NCBI GenBank assembly: GCA_032162705.1
Contig: JAVRON010000081.1
Coordinates: 6,044 to 70,043, forward strand
From: QHXN01 sp032162705
GTDB lineage: Bacteria > Acidobacteriota > Blastocatellia > Pyrinomonadales > Pyrinomonadaceae
DNA length: 64,000 nucleotides
Direction: 5' to 3'
A model generated the notes under the pieces. That model was not told where the DNA came from. It did not search any database and worked only from the letters and a program-made list of their open reading frames with translations. Made by a program: the position numbers and the translations under genes. Shown here piece by piece: positions 42,775 through 51,884 of this stretch; position 1 is the stretch's first letter; every line of letters begins with the position of its first letter.

Positions 42775-44019
42775 ATGGCTACCAGAGTCAGTCGCTTTGA
42801 CGCCGATTGGTGGGTCGTCCAGAAGCGGCTCATCTACATCGTCGTCATCATCGCCTCGTTCATCGTCGTCGCGGGCGGCTTTGGACTCTATGTCTGGTTC
42901 TACGGCAACCCGTTTAAGGGCGCGCCCACAGCCGAAGGCTCGCCGACGGGCGCGCGCTTCGTCTCGCTCGAAGGCGGCGTACGGGTCGTGCGCGCCAACA
43001 CGCGCGAGACCTTACAGGCGAGGGCCGACACGCGCCTCTTCCCCGGCGACCTCGTGCAGACGCAAGAGGACGGGCGCGCACGCATCACGCTCGCCGACGG
43101 CTCGACGCTCTTCGTCAAGCCGAACTCGGTCGTCACCATCGCCGAGAACACCGCCGCCGCGGGCGGCAAGAGCACTAAGGTCAGAGTCGCCGTCGAGAGC
43201 GGGCAGATCAACGTCCGTACCGAGCAGCAGAACGAGGGAGCCAGCAACATCGTCGGCACGCACCTGACCGAGAGCCGCATCGCGCCCGAGTCCGACGCCA
43301 GCTTCCATGTCCGCGACGACAAGACCGAAGCCATACGCGTCGGCGAAGGCGCGGTCGAGACGAGCACGAACGGCGGCGACGTGACGACCCTGCGCGCGGG
43401 CGAATACGCCGCCGTCAACCAGCAAGGCTCCATCGCACAGAGAGAGAAGCTTCTGGGAGCGCCCCTGCCCATCACCCCGCGCAACCTCGAACGGCTGCCT
43501 GCGCGAAAGGGAGGCGCGACCGCCGTCTCCTTCAAGTGGCAGAAGCCTTCGACGGGCGCGCCCGCGCACTACCGCGTCGAGGTCGCCACCTCGCCCTTCT
43601 TCGTTCCCGCAGGCAAGCTCATCGAGCGCGACCAGCTTCAATCGACCGAGTTCACCGTCGATGATGTGCGGGAGGGCAACTACTTCTGGCGTGTGCTGGC
43701 GGTCGCGCAGTCGGGACAGGCTTCCGACTGGAGCGACCCGCAGAAGTTCGTCGTCGTCGGCGAGGGCGGCACGGGCGACGAGGTCAGCGTCTCGGAAGTT
43801 CAGATCGAATACGTCGCCGGACAGATTTACCTCGTCCGTGGTCGCACGCAATCGGGCAACACTATCCGCTGCGCGGGGCGCGAGACTTTGGCCGCCCGCG
43901 ACGGCTTCTTCCAGCTCCAGATCAACGCCCCGCACGGCACGCGCGACATCCAACTCGAAGCCGCCGACACGCAGGGCAACCGCAACTCTTTCAAGTTCCA
44001 ACTCCCGCCGGGAGGATGA
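42775..44019 (+). CDS. FecR-domain membrane protein
   Basis: 414 residues. One N-terminal helix (IYIVVIIASFIVVAGGFGLY, about 20-40) leaves the bulk outside the membrane. The FecR domain lies at about 60-215: RFVSLEGGVRVVRANTRETL, LFPGDLVQTQEDGRARITLA, DGSTLFVKPNSVVTIAE. A fibronectin-III-like segment follows (about 240-325, FKWQKPSTGAPAHYRVEVAT), then a C-terminal beta domain. There is no sigma factor next to it, so this is not a classical FecIR pair. It lies directly before the GGDEF gene with a family B hairpin between; joint signalling is possible but inferred. Confidence 0.85.
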   Translation: MATRVSRFDADWWVVQKRLIYIVVIIASFIVVAGGFGLYVWFYGNPFKGAPTAEGSPTGARFVSLEGGVRVVRANTRETLQARADTRLFPGDLVQTQEDGRARITLADGSTLFVKPNSVVTIAENTAAAGGKSTKVRVAVESGQINVRTEQQNEGASNIVGTHLTESRIAPESDASFHVRDDKTEAIRVGEGAVETSTNGGDVTTLRAGEYAAVNQQGSIAQREKLLGAPLPITPRNLERLPARKGGATAVSFKWQKPSTGAPAHYRVEVATSPFFVPAGKLIERDQLQSTEFTVDDVREGNYFWRVLAVAQSGQASDWSDPQKFVVVGEGGTGDEVSVSEVQIEYVAGQIYLVRGRTQSGNTIRCAGRETLAARDGFFQLQINAPHGTRDIQLEAADTQGNRNSFKFQLPPGG

Positions 44020-44025
44020 GAAGAA

Positions 44026-44100
44026 GGTGATGAGTGATGAGTGATGAGTGATAAGAAACAACTCTTATCTCATCACTCATCACTCATCACTCATCACTTT
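44026..44100. repeat. Inverted heptamer element, TGATGAG/TGATAAG (family B)
   Basis: Left arm GGTGATGAGTGATGAGTGAT..., right arm ...CATCACTCATCACTCATCAC. It begins 7 bp after the FecR stop and ends 4 bp before the GGDEF ATG (44105), leaving no room for a normal SD. Confidence 0.9.
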
Positions 44101-44104
44101 CCTT

Positions 44105-45619
44105 ATGAACTACGTCATCCTCCTCAGCGGTGCGGACTGCGACACGGCGCGTGGGCTTTTAGAAGCCATGCGCGCCTCGGGCATCCACGTCGCGCCTGTG
44201 CTCACGGGCAGCACGGGCGAAGAGGAGGCCGCACGCGCACGCGCGGAGTGGGGTTCGGAGCCGCTGGCTGTGCTCTTCGATGTTGTCGCGGGTTCTGCTC
44301 TCGCGGATTTGCATGCGCGCGTGGGAGAGGCCGCACGAGTCTGGCCGGGCGTCCCGCTCGTGGCCTGCCGAAGTGAAACGGCCGTCGGGGCCGGACGCGC
44401 TTCGCATGGGCCTGACGAGGCGGCGCTCAAACGCCTCGGCTTTCACGGCGTCGCGGCTGAACCCGCGCAACTCTCTGCGCTGCTGCGCAAGGTCGAGGAG
44501 CGCGGAACGGAAGACGAACGCCATGATGAACGTGCGGCGGCAAAGGCGGCGGTCGCGCCCGCGAGCCTCCTGCTCCCCGAACGACTGAACGTCGAGCGGC
44601 TGCGTGCGGCCTTCGAGGTCGTCGCCTCGCTCCACTTCGCCGCAGACCAGAGAGGAGCGGCGGCTGCCGCGCTCGCCGGACTCGCGGCGCTCGTCCACGC
44701 AGACCGCTGGACGATCTATCTCGTCGGCGAGTCAGGCTCTTTCAAAGAGGCCCCGTACGAGCCTCTGGCCGTGCGCGGGCTGACGCCGAGCGAGCGCGCC
44801 ATCTCCGAATCCGACTGGCGGCGCGCGCTCATGGGCGACGCACTCTCGCTCGCCGGGACGGAGTCGAAGGCCGCGCGCGAAGCGGTCGCCTCCGCCGAGA
44901 CCATCCGCCGCAAGGAGGGCGAGCGCCGCGCCGTCGCCGTCCCGCTCATCTCGGGCGAGCGCGTCGTAGGCGTGCTCGAAGCCGTGCGCGAGCGCCCTGC
45001 GGGCCGGGCGTTCTCTGCGTCCGACGCCTCGCTTCTTTCGGCGCTCGCGCTGCCGCTCTCCGCGTCGCTCTTGAACTCGGCGCGCGTGGCCGAGGCCGAG
45101 CGACTCTCCCAGACCGACGACCTGACGAAACTGCACAACGCACGCCACCTGCGCCAGTACCTCGTCACGGAGCTGAAGCGCGCACGCCGTTACGACTCGC
45201 GGGTCTCGGCCTTCTTCCTCGACCTTGACGACTTCAAGCAGGTCAACGATAACCACGGCCACCTCGTCGGCTCGCACGTCCTGATGGAGATGGCCGGAGT
45301 CATCCTCTCTTCGGTGCGCGACACGGACGTGGTCGCGCGCTATGGCGGCGACGAGTTCGTCGTCGTCCTGCCCGAGACCGACCTCCCGATGGGGCTTCTC
45401 GTGGCCGAGCGTGTCCGCGAGCGCATCGCGGGCCACACCTTCACGGGCGGACGCGCGCTGCGCCTGCGACTCACGGCCTCCTTCGGCGTCGCCTCCTTCC
45501 CCGACCACGCACAGTCGCCGCAGCAACTCATCGCGCGTGCCGACACGGCCATGTACGAAGCCAAGGCCGCGCGCAAGAACTGCGTCCGCCACGCCGCCGA
45601 AACGCCGCAGGACGCTTGA
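44105..45619 (+). CDS. GAF-GGDEF diguanylate cyclase
   Basis: 504 residues from ATG 44105; the upstream frame translates the repeat element. Residues 1-135 form an alpha/beta region like a degenerate receiver domain. A GAF-type domain lies at about 165-330. The GGDEF domain is at about 340-500: LTKLHNARHLRQYL, FFLDLDDFKQVNDNHGHLVG and the active-site loop ARYGGDEFVVVLPE near residue 413. RDTD five residues upstream of GGDEF fits the inhibitory I-site (RxxD), so product feedback is likely. It makes cyclic di-GMP from GTP. Cytoplasmic. No EAL domain in the window. Confidence 0.93.
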   Translation: MNYVILLSGADCDTARGLLEAMRASGIHVAPVLTGSTGEEEAARARAEWGSEPLAVLFDVVAGSALADLHARVGEAARVWPGVPLVACRSETAVGAGRASHGPDEAALKRLGFHGVAAEPAQLSALLRKVEERGTEDERHDERAAAKAAVAPASLLLPERLNVERLRAAFEVVASLHFAADQRGAAAAALAGLAALVHADRWTIYLVGESGSFKEAPYEPLAVRGLTPSERAISESDWRRALMGDALSLAGTESKAAREAVASAETIRRKEGERRAVAVPLISGERVVGVLEAVRERPAGRAFSASDASLLSALALPLSASLLNSARVAEAERLSQTDDLTKLHNARHLRQYLVTELKRARRYDSRVSAFFLDLDDFKQVNDNHGHLVGSHVLMEMAGVILSSVRDTDVVARYGGDEFVVVLPETDLPMGLLVAERVRERIAGHTFTGGRALRLRLTASFGVASFPDHAQSPQQLIARADTAMYEAKAARKNCVRHAAETPQDA

Positions 45620-45963
45620 CGAGAGAGATGGCCGTCTATTCTAAAAAAGTTCTAGACATTTTCCGCTGCTTGCTGTAAGCATATTTCAGATTAGCCGGAG
45701 AGGCACCCCCCCCGCTCGAAGGACGATTTCAGCTCCGAGTCCAAAGGCTTTTCCCAGGCCAACAGAAAGTTCGCGGTTAGCAATCTTGCCCCGTTCGTTG
45801 TATCTTTGTAGTTTCGTTCCACGCTGCGTGGCGAAAGCAAAGGGAGCAGGGACGCCCGAAGTGCATCCGAAAGGTCGCGGGCGAGGCTAATTCTTTCACC
45901 CGCGCCCTTTGTCGGACGCTGCGGGCGCATCATTCAAAGCTAAAGGTTCGGAAACAGTAACGC
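45620..45963. other. 344-bp leader region before mreB
   Basis: No gene supported. It contains a C8 homopolymer (45706-45713), a possible promoter TTGCCC (45786-45791), 17-bp spacer, TAGTTT (45809-45814), and several short stems such as GCGTGG/CCACGC around 45822-45830. A short minus-strand frame covers part of it but has no recognisable features. It probably holds the promoter and leader of the mre operon. Confidence 0.5.
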
Positions 45964-47010
45964 ATGGCATTCAAGTCACTTTTCAGCCTTTTTTCCAGCG
46001 ATCTCGCCATCGATCTCGGCACGGCCAACACGCTCGTCTACGCCAAAGGCCGCGGCATCGTCGTCAGTGAGCCGTCCATCGTCGCCATCAACAAAGTCAC
46101 CAACCAGCCCGAGGCTGTCGGCAAAGAGGCCAAGGAGATGCTGGGGCGGACGCCCGGCAACATCGTCGCCATCCGACCGATGAAGGACGGCGTCATCGCC
46201 AACTTCGAGGTCACGGAGAAGATGCTCCAGCACTTCATACGCAAGGCGCACAACGGCAAGACGTGGGTCTCTCCGCGCGTCGTCATCGGCATCCCCTCTG
46301 AGATCACGCAGGTCGAGCGCCGCGCGGTCGAAGACTCGGCCTACCGCGCCAAGGCTTCGGAAGTTTATCTCGTCGAAGAGGCCATGTGCGCGGCCATCGG
46401 CGCGGGGCTTCCCATCACCGAGCCGCACGGCAACATGATTGTTGACATCGGCGGCGGCACCACAGACATCGCCGTCATCTCTCTGTCAGGCATCGTCTAT
46501 TCGCGCGCCGTGCGCGTCGCCGGTAACGAGATGGACGAGGCCATCACGCAGTACATCAAGCGCAAATACAATCTCCTCATCGGCGAGCGCACGGCTGAGG
46601 CCATCAAGATTCAACTCGGCTCGGGCTTCCCGCTCGACGAGCCGCTCTCGATGGACGTGCGCGGACGCAACCTGATCGAAGGCATTCCGAAGACCATCAC
46701 CATCTCGGACGACGAAGTCCGTGAGGCTCTGGCCGACTCGGTGGCGACCATCGTCAACGCGGTGCGCGTCGCACTCGAACGCACGCCCCCCGAGCTTTCG
46801 GCAGACATCGTCGAGCGTGGCATCGTCTTGACGGGCGGCGGCGCGCTTCTTAAAAACCTCGACAAGCGACTCTCCATCGAGACGGGACTGCCCGTCTCAA
46901 TCGCCGACGACCCGCTCTCCTCCGTCGTGCTCGGCGCGGGCAAGATGCTCTCGGACTTCGACCTCCTCAAGCGCGTCCGCTGGGACAACAACCTGACGGG
47001 CGGCATGTAG
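45964..47010 (+). CDS. mreB: Rod shape-determining actin homologue MreB
   Basis: 348 residues. Phosphate-binding motifs of the actin fold: AIDLGTANTLVYAKG (N-terminus), DIGGGTTDIAVISLSG and LTGGGALLKNLD. The N-terminal AFKSLFSLFSS could be the short membrane-binding amphipathic segment. MreB forms membrane-bound filaments that guide the elongasome made by the genes downstream (MreC, MreD, PBP2, RodA). First gene of the run; the upstream region is 344 bp. Confidence 0.97.
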   Translation: MAFKSLFSLFSSDLAIDLGTANTLVYAKGRGIVVSEPSIVAINKVTNQPEAVGKEAKEMLGRTPGNIVAIRPMKDGVIANFEVTEKMLQHFIRKAHNGKTWVSPRVVIGIPSEITQVERRAVEDSAYRAKASEVYLVEEAMCAAIGAGLPITEPHGNMIVDIGGGTTDIAVISLSGIVYSRAVRVAGNEMDEAITQYIKRKYNLLIGERTAEAIKIQLGSGFPLDEPLSMDVRGRNLIEGIPKTITISDDEVREALADSVATIVNAVRVALERTPPELSADIVERGIVLTGGGALLKNLDKRLSIETGLPVSIADDPLSSVVLGAGKMLSDFDLLKRVRWDNNLTGGM

Positions 47011-47017
47011 CAGAGCC

Positions 47018-47094
47018 GTGATAAGTGATGAGTGATAAGTGATAAGAAAAACCATCTATCCCTTCTTATCACTTATCACTCGTCACTTATCACC
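47018..47094. repeat. Inverted heptamer element, family B, mreB/mreC junction
   Basis: Left arm TGATAAGTGATGAGTGATAAG, 21 bases with one more TGATAAG, and right arm CTTATCACTTATCACTCGTC plus ACTTATCACC. Loop AAAAACCATCTATCCC. It starts 8 bp after the mreB stop and ends 8 bp before the mreC ATG. Confidence 0.9.
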
Positions 47095-47102
47095 CTAAGA
47101 AA

Positions 47103-48002
47103 ATGGTCAGGAGCACGCAGAAGGAGATCAGGCAGCGCGCGCCGCTCTGGCTGCTCGTCCTGCTCGCGCTCAACTTCGGACTGATGACCTGGCATGCCAA
47201 GGACGCGGCGACGGGGGAACCCGTCATCAAGGCGTGGGCGCAGTCGGCACTCTCGCCCGTCCAGAGCGCGACGACGGGCGTCGGCGGCGCAGGGCTGGGG
47301 TTCTTCCGCAGGCTCGCCGACATGCGCCACGCGCAGGCCGAAAATGAGGGACTCCGCCAGCGGCTCGCCGAGGTCGAGAATGAGTTGCGCGAGGCACGAC
47401 AGGCGCGCGACGAGAACGAGCGGTTAAAGAAACTGCTCGACTTCACGCGAGACGTTACCTACCAGTCGATTCCTGCGCGCATCATCGCGCGCGACCCTTC
47501 AGTCTGGTTCAACTCGCTCATCATCAATCGCGGCAGCACGAGCGGCATAGACCTCGACATGCCGGTCGTCACGCCCGAGGGCATCGTGGGGCGTGTGGTC
47601 GGCGTCGGACCCGTCTCGGCGCAGGTGATGTTGATTACGGACGAGCGCTCGGCGGCGGGGGCGGTCGTCGGGCAGTTGGGTCAGTCGAACGCCATCGGGT
47701 CGGTGCGCGGCTTCGGCAAGAACGGACTGCTGGAGATGCGTTACGTTTCAGGGCTTGAGACGGTCAGCGTCGGCGACTATGTGGTTACTACGGGGCAAGA
47801 CCGTATCTATCCACCGGGACTGAACGTCGGCAGCGTGGTAGAAGTCGTCCCCGGCTCGGCCACCACTCCGCACACGATCCGGGTCAAGCCCGGCGCGCGG
47901 CTCGACTCGCTTCAGGAAGTCGCGGTCTTGAACTACCGCGCTCCGCAGCGCACCGTCCCCGAGCGGACGCTGCCCAACGTTGACAAGGGGAAAAGCAAGT
48001 AA
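47103..48002 (+). CDS. mreC: Cell shape protein MreC
   Basis: 299 residues. Short cytoplasmic tail, one helix (LWLLVLLALNFGLMTWH), a coiled coil (about 75-115, ENEGLRQRLAEVENELREAR) and the periplasmic double beta-barrel with typical phrases ARIIARDPSVWFNSLIINRG and GIVGRVVGVGPVSAQVMLIT. It links MreB filaments to PBP2/RodA. The final KSK and TAA stop lie in the left arm of the next repeat element. Confidence 0.95.
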   Translation: MVRSTQKEIRQRAPLWLLVLLALNFGLMTWHAKDAATGEPVIKAWAQSALSPVQSATTGVGGAGLGFFRRLADMRHAQAENEGLRQRLAEVENELREARQARDENERLKKLLDFTRDVTYQSIPARIIARDPSVWFNSLIINRGSTSGIDLDMPVVTPEGIVGRVVGVGPVSAQVMLITDERSAAGAVVGQLGQSNAIGSVRGFGKNGLLEMRYVSGLETVSVGDYVVTTGQDRIYPPGLNVGSVVEVVPGSATTPHTIRVKPGARLDSLQEVAVLNYRAPQRTVPERTLPNVDKGKSK

Positions 48003-48079
48003 GCAATGAGCAGTGAGCGGTAAGCAGTTGAAAATACCGCTTCCCTTCTGCTCACTGCTCACTGCTTACTGCTCACTGT
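47993..48079. repeat. Inverted heptamer element, GAGCAGT family, mreC/mreD junction
   Basis: Left arm AGTAAGCAATGAGCAGTGAG then CGGTAAGCAG; right arm CTGCTCACTGCTCACTGCTT then ACTGCTCACTG. About 26 of 31 positions pair. The mreC stop TAA (48000-48002) is in the left arm and the mreD ATG (48081) follows the right arm by 1-2 bp. Confidence 0.9.
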
Positions 48080-48080
48080 T

Positions 48081-48629
48081 ATGAAGTGGAAACTAGCGGT
48101 CTGCGTGGCGGTGGCCGTCGTTCTGCAATCGAGTCTGAGCGCGCTGTGGCAGCCGTTCATGTACGCCGATTTGTCGCTCATCGTCGTCGTCTATTTCGCG
48201 CTCCAGCGAGATGCCGTGCTGGCGGTCGTGATCGGCACCGTGGCGGGGCTTGCAACAGACATGCTCTCACGCGGTCTGTTGGGAGCGCGCGGCTTCTCGA
48301 TGACGCTGACCGCTTATCTGGTGGCGGCGCTCGTCACGCGCGTAATGATCGACAACGCGCTGCTGCGCATACCCGTCCTGGCGGGCGCTGCCGGGTTCAA
48401 TACGCTGATCTACCTGCTGCTGCATCAACTTCTCGGACAGCAGCCCACCCCTTTAGGCGACTCGATAGCCGAGACCATCGCCTACAGTGTGATCTGGACG
48501 ACCGTCATCGGCACGGCTGTCGCCTTCTTGCTCGACACGTTCTTCAGCGAGTCAACGCGCGTTCGACAGCGCCGCGCCTTCGCCTTCCGACGCAGGATTG
48601 CGCGCCGGGGCTTGGGCAGGAGAAAATAG
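48081..48629 (+). CDS. mreD: Rod shape-determining membrane protein MreD
   Basis: 182 residues with about five membrane helices. Its position between mreC and mrdA, its size and phrases such as MYADLSLIVVVYFALQRD and VAGLATDMLSRGLLGARGFS identify it. MreD is a structural elongasome subunit. No Shine-Dalgarno precedes the ATG, which sits directly after the repeat arm. The C-terminus is strongly basic. Confidence 0.9.
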   Translation: MKWKLAVCVAVAVVLQSSLSALWQPFMYADLSLIVVVYFALQRDAVLAVVIGTVAGLATDMLSRGLLGARGFSMTLTAYLVAALVTRVMIDNALLRIPVLAGAAGFNTLIYLLLHQLLGQQPTPLGDSIAETIAYSVIWTTVIGTAVAFLLDTFFSESTRVRQRRAFAFRRRIARRGLGRRK

Positions 48630-48641
48630 TATGGGAGGAGC

Positions 48642-48749
48642 CAGTAGTCAGTAGTCAGTAGCGCTCCGCGTGATGGACGTAGCCGCAGACATCCTGACGA
48701 TTGGATAACGATGGTTCTTCTACTGACTACTGACTACTGACTACTGGCT
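48642..48749. repeat. Composite inverted heptamer element, family A, mreD/mrdA junction
   Basis: Left arm AGTAGTCAGTAGTCAGTAG (48642-48660); core CGCTCCGCGTGATGGACGTA, then CATCCTGACGATTGGATAAC; right arm TCTACTGACTACTGACTACT and GACTACTGGCTAC. The core aligns with 24442-24500. It starts 12 bp after the mreD stop and ends 9 bp before the mrdA ATG. Confidence 0.9.
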
Positions 48750-48758
48750 ACAGCTTAT

Positions 48759-50678
48759 ATGAAATTTGAAGACGAGACTCAAAATCTGAAGGTGCGGGTG
48801 GCGGTCATCCACGGGCTGGTGCTCGCCATCCTCGTGGTCTTAGGCGCGCGGCTCTATTTCTTACAGGTCATCAGCGGCGGCTACTACGCCGAGCGCGCCG
48901 AGAATCAGCGCGTACGGCGCTTACGTATCCCCGCCCCGCGCGGGGCCATCTTCGACCGCACGGGGAAGCTCCTCGTAGACTCGCGCTCGACCTATAACAT
49001 CGTCCTCTCGGGCGAGGACATGAAGGGCAAGGACTGGAACGAGCTGGTCGCGCCGCTCTCCGAAGGGCTTGACGCTGACCCCGGCTTGCTGCGTGAGCGC
49101 TTAAACGAGGCCAGCCATCAGGCCGCCTTCGAGGAGGTAACGGTCAAAGAAGGAGCCACCCCCGCCGACATCTCCTGGGTCGAGGCGCACACACTGGAGC
49201 TGCCCATGCTGCTCGTCCGCGAACAGCCGCAACGGCGTTACCCCTCGAACGGCACGCTCGCGCACGTCCTCGGCTACGTCGGCGAGATCAGCCCCGAACA
49301 ACTCAAGCAACCGCGTTTCAAAGACCCGGAAGTCAACCCCTTCGTCAAAGACAATCCATATCACTCCGGCGACATCATCGGCCAGGAAGGGCTTGAGTCA
49401 ACCTACGACCGCTATCTTCGAGGCCGTGACGGCTATCGTGAGGTCGAGGTCGATAGCCGCGGTCGCATTCAGCGCGACCTCGCCGTCGTCGCCCCGCAGC
49501 CCGGCCAGGACTTAGTTACCACCATCGACCTCGACCTCCAGCTCACCGCCGAGGAGCAGTTGCGTAACTCGCCGAACAAGCGCGGCGTCATCATCGTCAT
49601 CGAGCCGCAGAGTGGCGAGTTGCTGGCGATGGCAAGTTACCCGACCTACGACCCGAACCTCTTCTCGCAGCGCATCTCGACGCCCGAGGGACGCAGGGAG
49701 GCCAACGCCCTTCTGCGCGACCCGACGACGCCGCTCTTTAATCGCGCCATCCGCGGGCGCTACCCGCCCGGCTCGACCTGGAAGATACCGATGGCCGTGG
49801 CGGGCTTGCAGCAGGGCGCGATCACGTTGAAGAACTCGCACCTCGTCTGCGGCGGCGGCATCCAGATCGGCAACAAGTTTACGCGCTGCATGGGGCATCA
49901 CGGCAGTCCCGAGTTGCACACCGCGATACGTGTCTCGTGCGACGGTTACTTCTACCGCCTCGGCCTCAAGATGGGACTCGACGGCATCATGCAGATGGTT
50001 GACGAGTTCGATTTGAACAAGAAGACGGGCGTCGATCTGCCGCATGAGCTTGTAAGCTGGACGCCTTCGCGCGAGTTCAAGGCGCGCTTCAACCCGCACG
50101 ACGCCGAGTGGAAGGACATCGACACCGTCTACGCTTCGTTCGGACAGGTCTACGACTTCGTCACCCCGCTCGCGATGCTTCGCGCGCAGGCGGCCATCGC
50201 CAACGGCGGACGCCTCTACGTCCCGCACCTGCTCAAAGAGGCCAAGCCCGTCAGTGCCGTCGGGCCCTTTGCGGCTCGCCCGCGCCAGACCTTCGACCAC
50301 CCCGACCCGAAGCTCTTAGACATCCCCGCCGACCAGCACCAGCTCGTCGTCGGCGGCATGTGGGCGGTCGTCAACGAGCCGGGCGGCACGGGCGGCGCGG
50401 CACGCGTCCAGGGCTTCGACGTGGCGGGCAAGACCGGCACCGCGCAGGTCGTCGGCCTCGGCAAAGACACGGGCAAGAACAAAGACCACTCCTGGTTCGT
50501 CTCCTACGCCCCGGCCTTCAAGCCCGAGATCGCGATGATCGCCTTAATCGAGAACGTCGGCTTCGGCGGCAAGTTCGCCGCCCCCGCCGTCCACAACATC
50601 TACCAGAGCTATCTGTCCAGAGCGCACCCCGAACTCGCCCCGCGCCCCGCGACGGCGGAAGTAGCTCGAAAGCAGTGA
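48759..50678 (+). CDS. mrdA: Penicillin-binding protein 2 (elongasome transpeptidase) MrdA
   Basis: 639 residues. N-terminal helix (VAVIHGLVLAILVVLGARLY), PBP dimerisation domain (RIPAPRGAIFDRTGKLLVDS) and transpeptidase domain with STWK in PPGSTWKIP (about residue 338), SCDGYF as the SxN motif and GKTGTAQV (near 556). It cross-links lateral-wall peptidoglycan together with RodA. The stop TGA is the first TGA of the following TGATAAG repeat arm. The start lacks a visible SD and follows a family A element. Confidence 0.96.
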   Translation: MKFEDETQNLKVRVAVIHGLVLAILVVLGARLYFLQVISGGYYAERAENQRVRRLRIPAPRGAIFDRTGKLLVDSRSTYNIVLSGEDMKGKDWNELVAPLSEGLDADPGLLRERLNEASHQAAFEEVTVKEGATPADISWVEAHTLELPMLLVREQPQRRYPSNGTLAHVLGYVGEISPEQLKQPRFKDPEVNPFVKDNPYHSGDIIGQEGLESTYDRYLRGRDGYREVEVDSRGRIQRDLAVVAPQPGQDLVTTIDLDLQLTAEEQLRNSPNKRGVIIVIEPQSGELLAMASYPTYDPNLFSQRISTPEGRREANALLRDPTTPLFNRAIRGRYPPGSTWKIPMAVAGLQQGAITLKNSHLVCGGGIQIGNKFTRCMGHHGSPELHTAIRVSCDGYFYRLGLKMGLDGIMQMVDEFDLNKKTGVDLPHELVSWTPSREFKARFNPHDAEWKDIDTVYASFGQVYDFVTPLAMLRAQAAIANGGRLYVPHLLKEAKPVSAVGPFAARPRQTFDHPDPKLLDIPADQHQLVVGGMWAVVNEPGGTGGAARVQGFDVAGKTGTAQVVGLGKDTGKNKDHSWFVSYAPAFKPEIAMIALIENVGFGGKFAAPAVHNIYQSYLSRAHPELAPRPATAEVARKQ

Positions 50679-50759
50679 TAAGTGACGAGTGATAAGTGAT
50701 AAGAAGAACGCTTCCTCTTGTCACATCTCATCACTCATCACCTATCACTTATCACTCAT
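50675..50759. repeat. Inverted heptamer element, family B, mrdA/rodA junction
   Basis: Left arm AGTGATAAGTGACGAGTGAT then AAGTGATAAG; right arm CTCATCACTCATCACCTATC then ACTTATCACTCATC. The mrdA stop TGA (50676-50678) is inside the left arm, and the rodA ATG (50763) follows 3 bp after the right arm. Confidence 0.92.
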
Positions 50760-50762
50760 CTA

Positions 50763-51884
50763 ATGGTTGCCATTTTAGAAAAGGGCCGACTCCGAGACTT
50801 CGACTGGCTGCTGACGCTGCTGGCGGCGGCGATTGCTGCGTTCGGGACGTGGATGATCTACTACGCACAGCCCGATCAGGGCTACTGGAAGAAGCAGCTC
50901 ATCGGCCTCGGCATCTCGTTGGTCGTCATGCTGACGGTCGCCTTCACAGACTACCGCAAGCTCGTTCACATCGCGCCCGCCTTCTATATCTTCGGACTCC
51001 TCCTGCTCGTCGTCGTGCTCGTGCCCCGCATCGGCCTGAAGATCAACGGCCAGCGCTGCTGGATCGGCGTCCCCGGTTTGGGCCAGTTCCAGCCTTCGGA
51101 GTTTATGAAGATTCCGACGGTGCTGATGCTCGCGCGCTACTTTGGCCGTCCGAGACATTCGACGCTCACCATCAAAGAGACGATCATGGGCTGCGCGATC
51201 CTTGCGCTCCCCGTCGGACTCATCATGCTTGAGCCGGACGCGGGACAGTCCATCACCTACTTCCCTCTGCTCGCCGTCGTCCTCTTTCTCTCGTCGGTGC
51301 GAATGTGGCTCGTCATCGCGGCGCTCGTCCTCGGCACGGCCTCGGTTCCGGCGGCGTGGTACGCAGGCGTCAAGACCGGCGCGATCAAGCCTTACCAGCA
51401 GGAGCGCATTAACGTCATTCTCGACCCGGAGAACGCAGACCGGCGCGGCTTCGGCTATCACACGTGGCAGTCTATTCTGACGGTCGGCAAGGGCGGCTTG
51501 ACCGGTTCGGCGACGAAGGGCGACGCCTCGCAGAGCAAGCTCAAGTTCCTGCCCGAGCCGCACACGGACTTCATCTTCTCCGTGACGGCTGAGAACACGG
51601 GCTTCATCGGCTGCGTCCTGCTGCTGCTGGCCTACGCAGTGCTTTTGACGAAACTCATCCACGGCGCGCGACGCGCTCCCGACCGCACAGGGATGCTTGT
51701 CATCATGGCGATTGTCGGCGGCCTCGCCTTCCAGATATTCATCAACGTCGGCATGGCGCTCGGCATGCTTCCCGTCATCGGCGTCCCGCTGCCGCTGATG
51801 AGCGCCGGACTCTCAGCCATCCTCTCTACCTCTGTCGCCATCGGCTTCGCCATCAGCATCCGCCTGCGCCGCTTCGTCAACTGA
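50763..51884 (+). CDS. rodA: SEDS peptidoglycan glycosyltransferase RodA
   Basis: 373 residues with about ten membrane helices. SEDS signatures: INGQRCWIGVPGLGQFQPSE, PHTDFIFSVTAENTGFIG near the end of the long loop, and the final PLPLMSAGLSAILSTSVAIG. It polymerises lipid II for the lateral wall as partner of PBP2. ATG 50763 is preferred; the longer frame from 50718 translates the repeat arm. The start has no SD. Confidence 0.95.
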   Translation: MVAILEKGRLRDFDWLLTLLAAAIAAFGTWMIYYAQPDQGYWKKQLIGLGISLVVMLTVAFTDYRKLVHIAPAFYIFGLLLLVVVLVPRIGLKINGQRCWIGVPGLGQFQPSEFMKIPTVLMLARYFGRPRHSTLTIKETIMGCAILALPVGLIMLEPDAGQSITYFPLLAVVLFLSSVRMWLVIAALVLGTASVPAAWYAGVKTGAIKPYQQERINVILDPENADRRGFGYHTWQSILTVGKGGLTGSATKGDASQSKLKFLPEPHTDFIFSVTAENTGFIGCVLLLLAYAVLLTKLIHGARRAPDRTGMLVIMAIVGGLAFQIFINVGMALGMLPVIGVPLPLMSAGLSAILSTSVAIGFAISIRLRRFVN

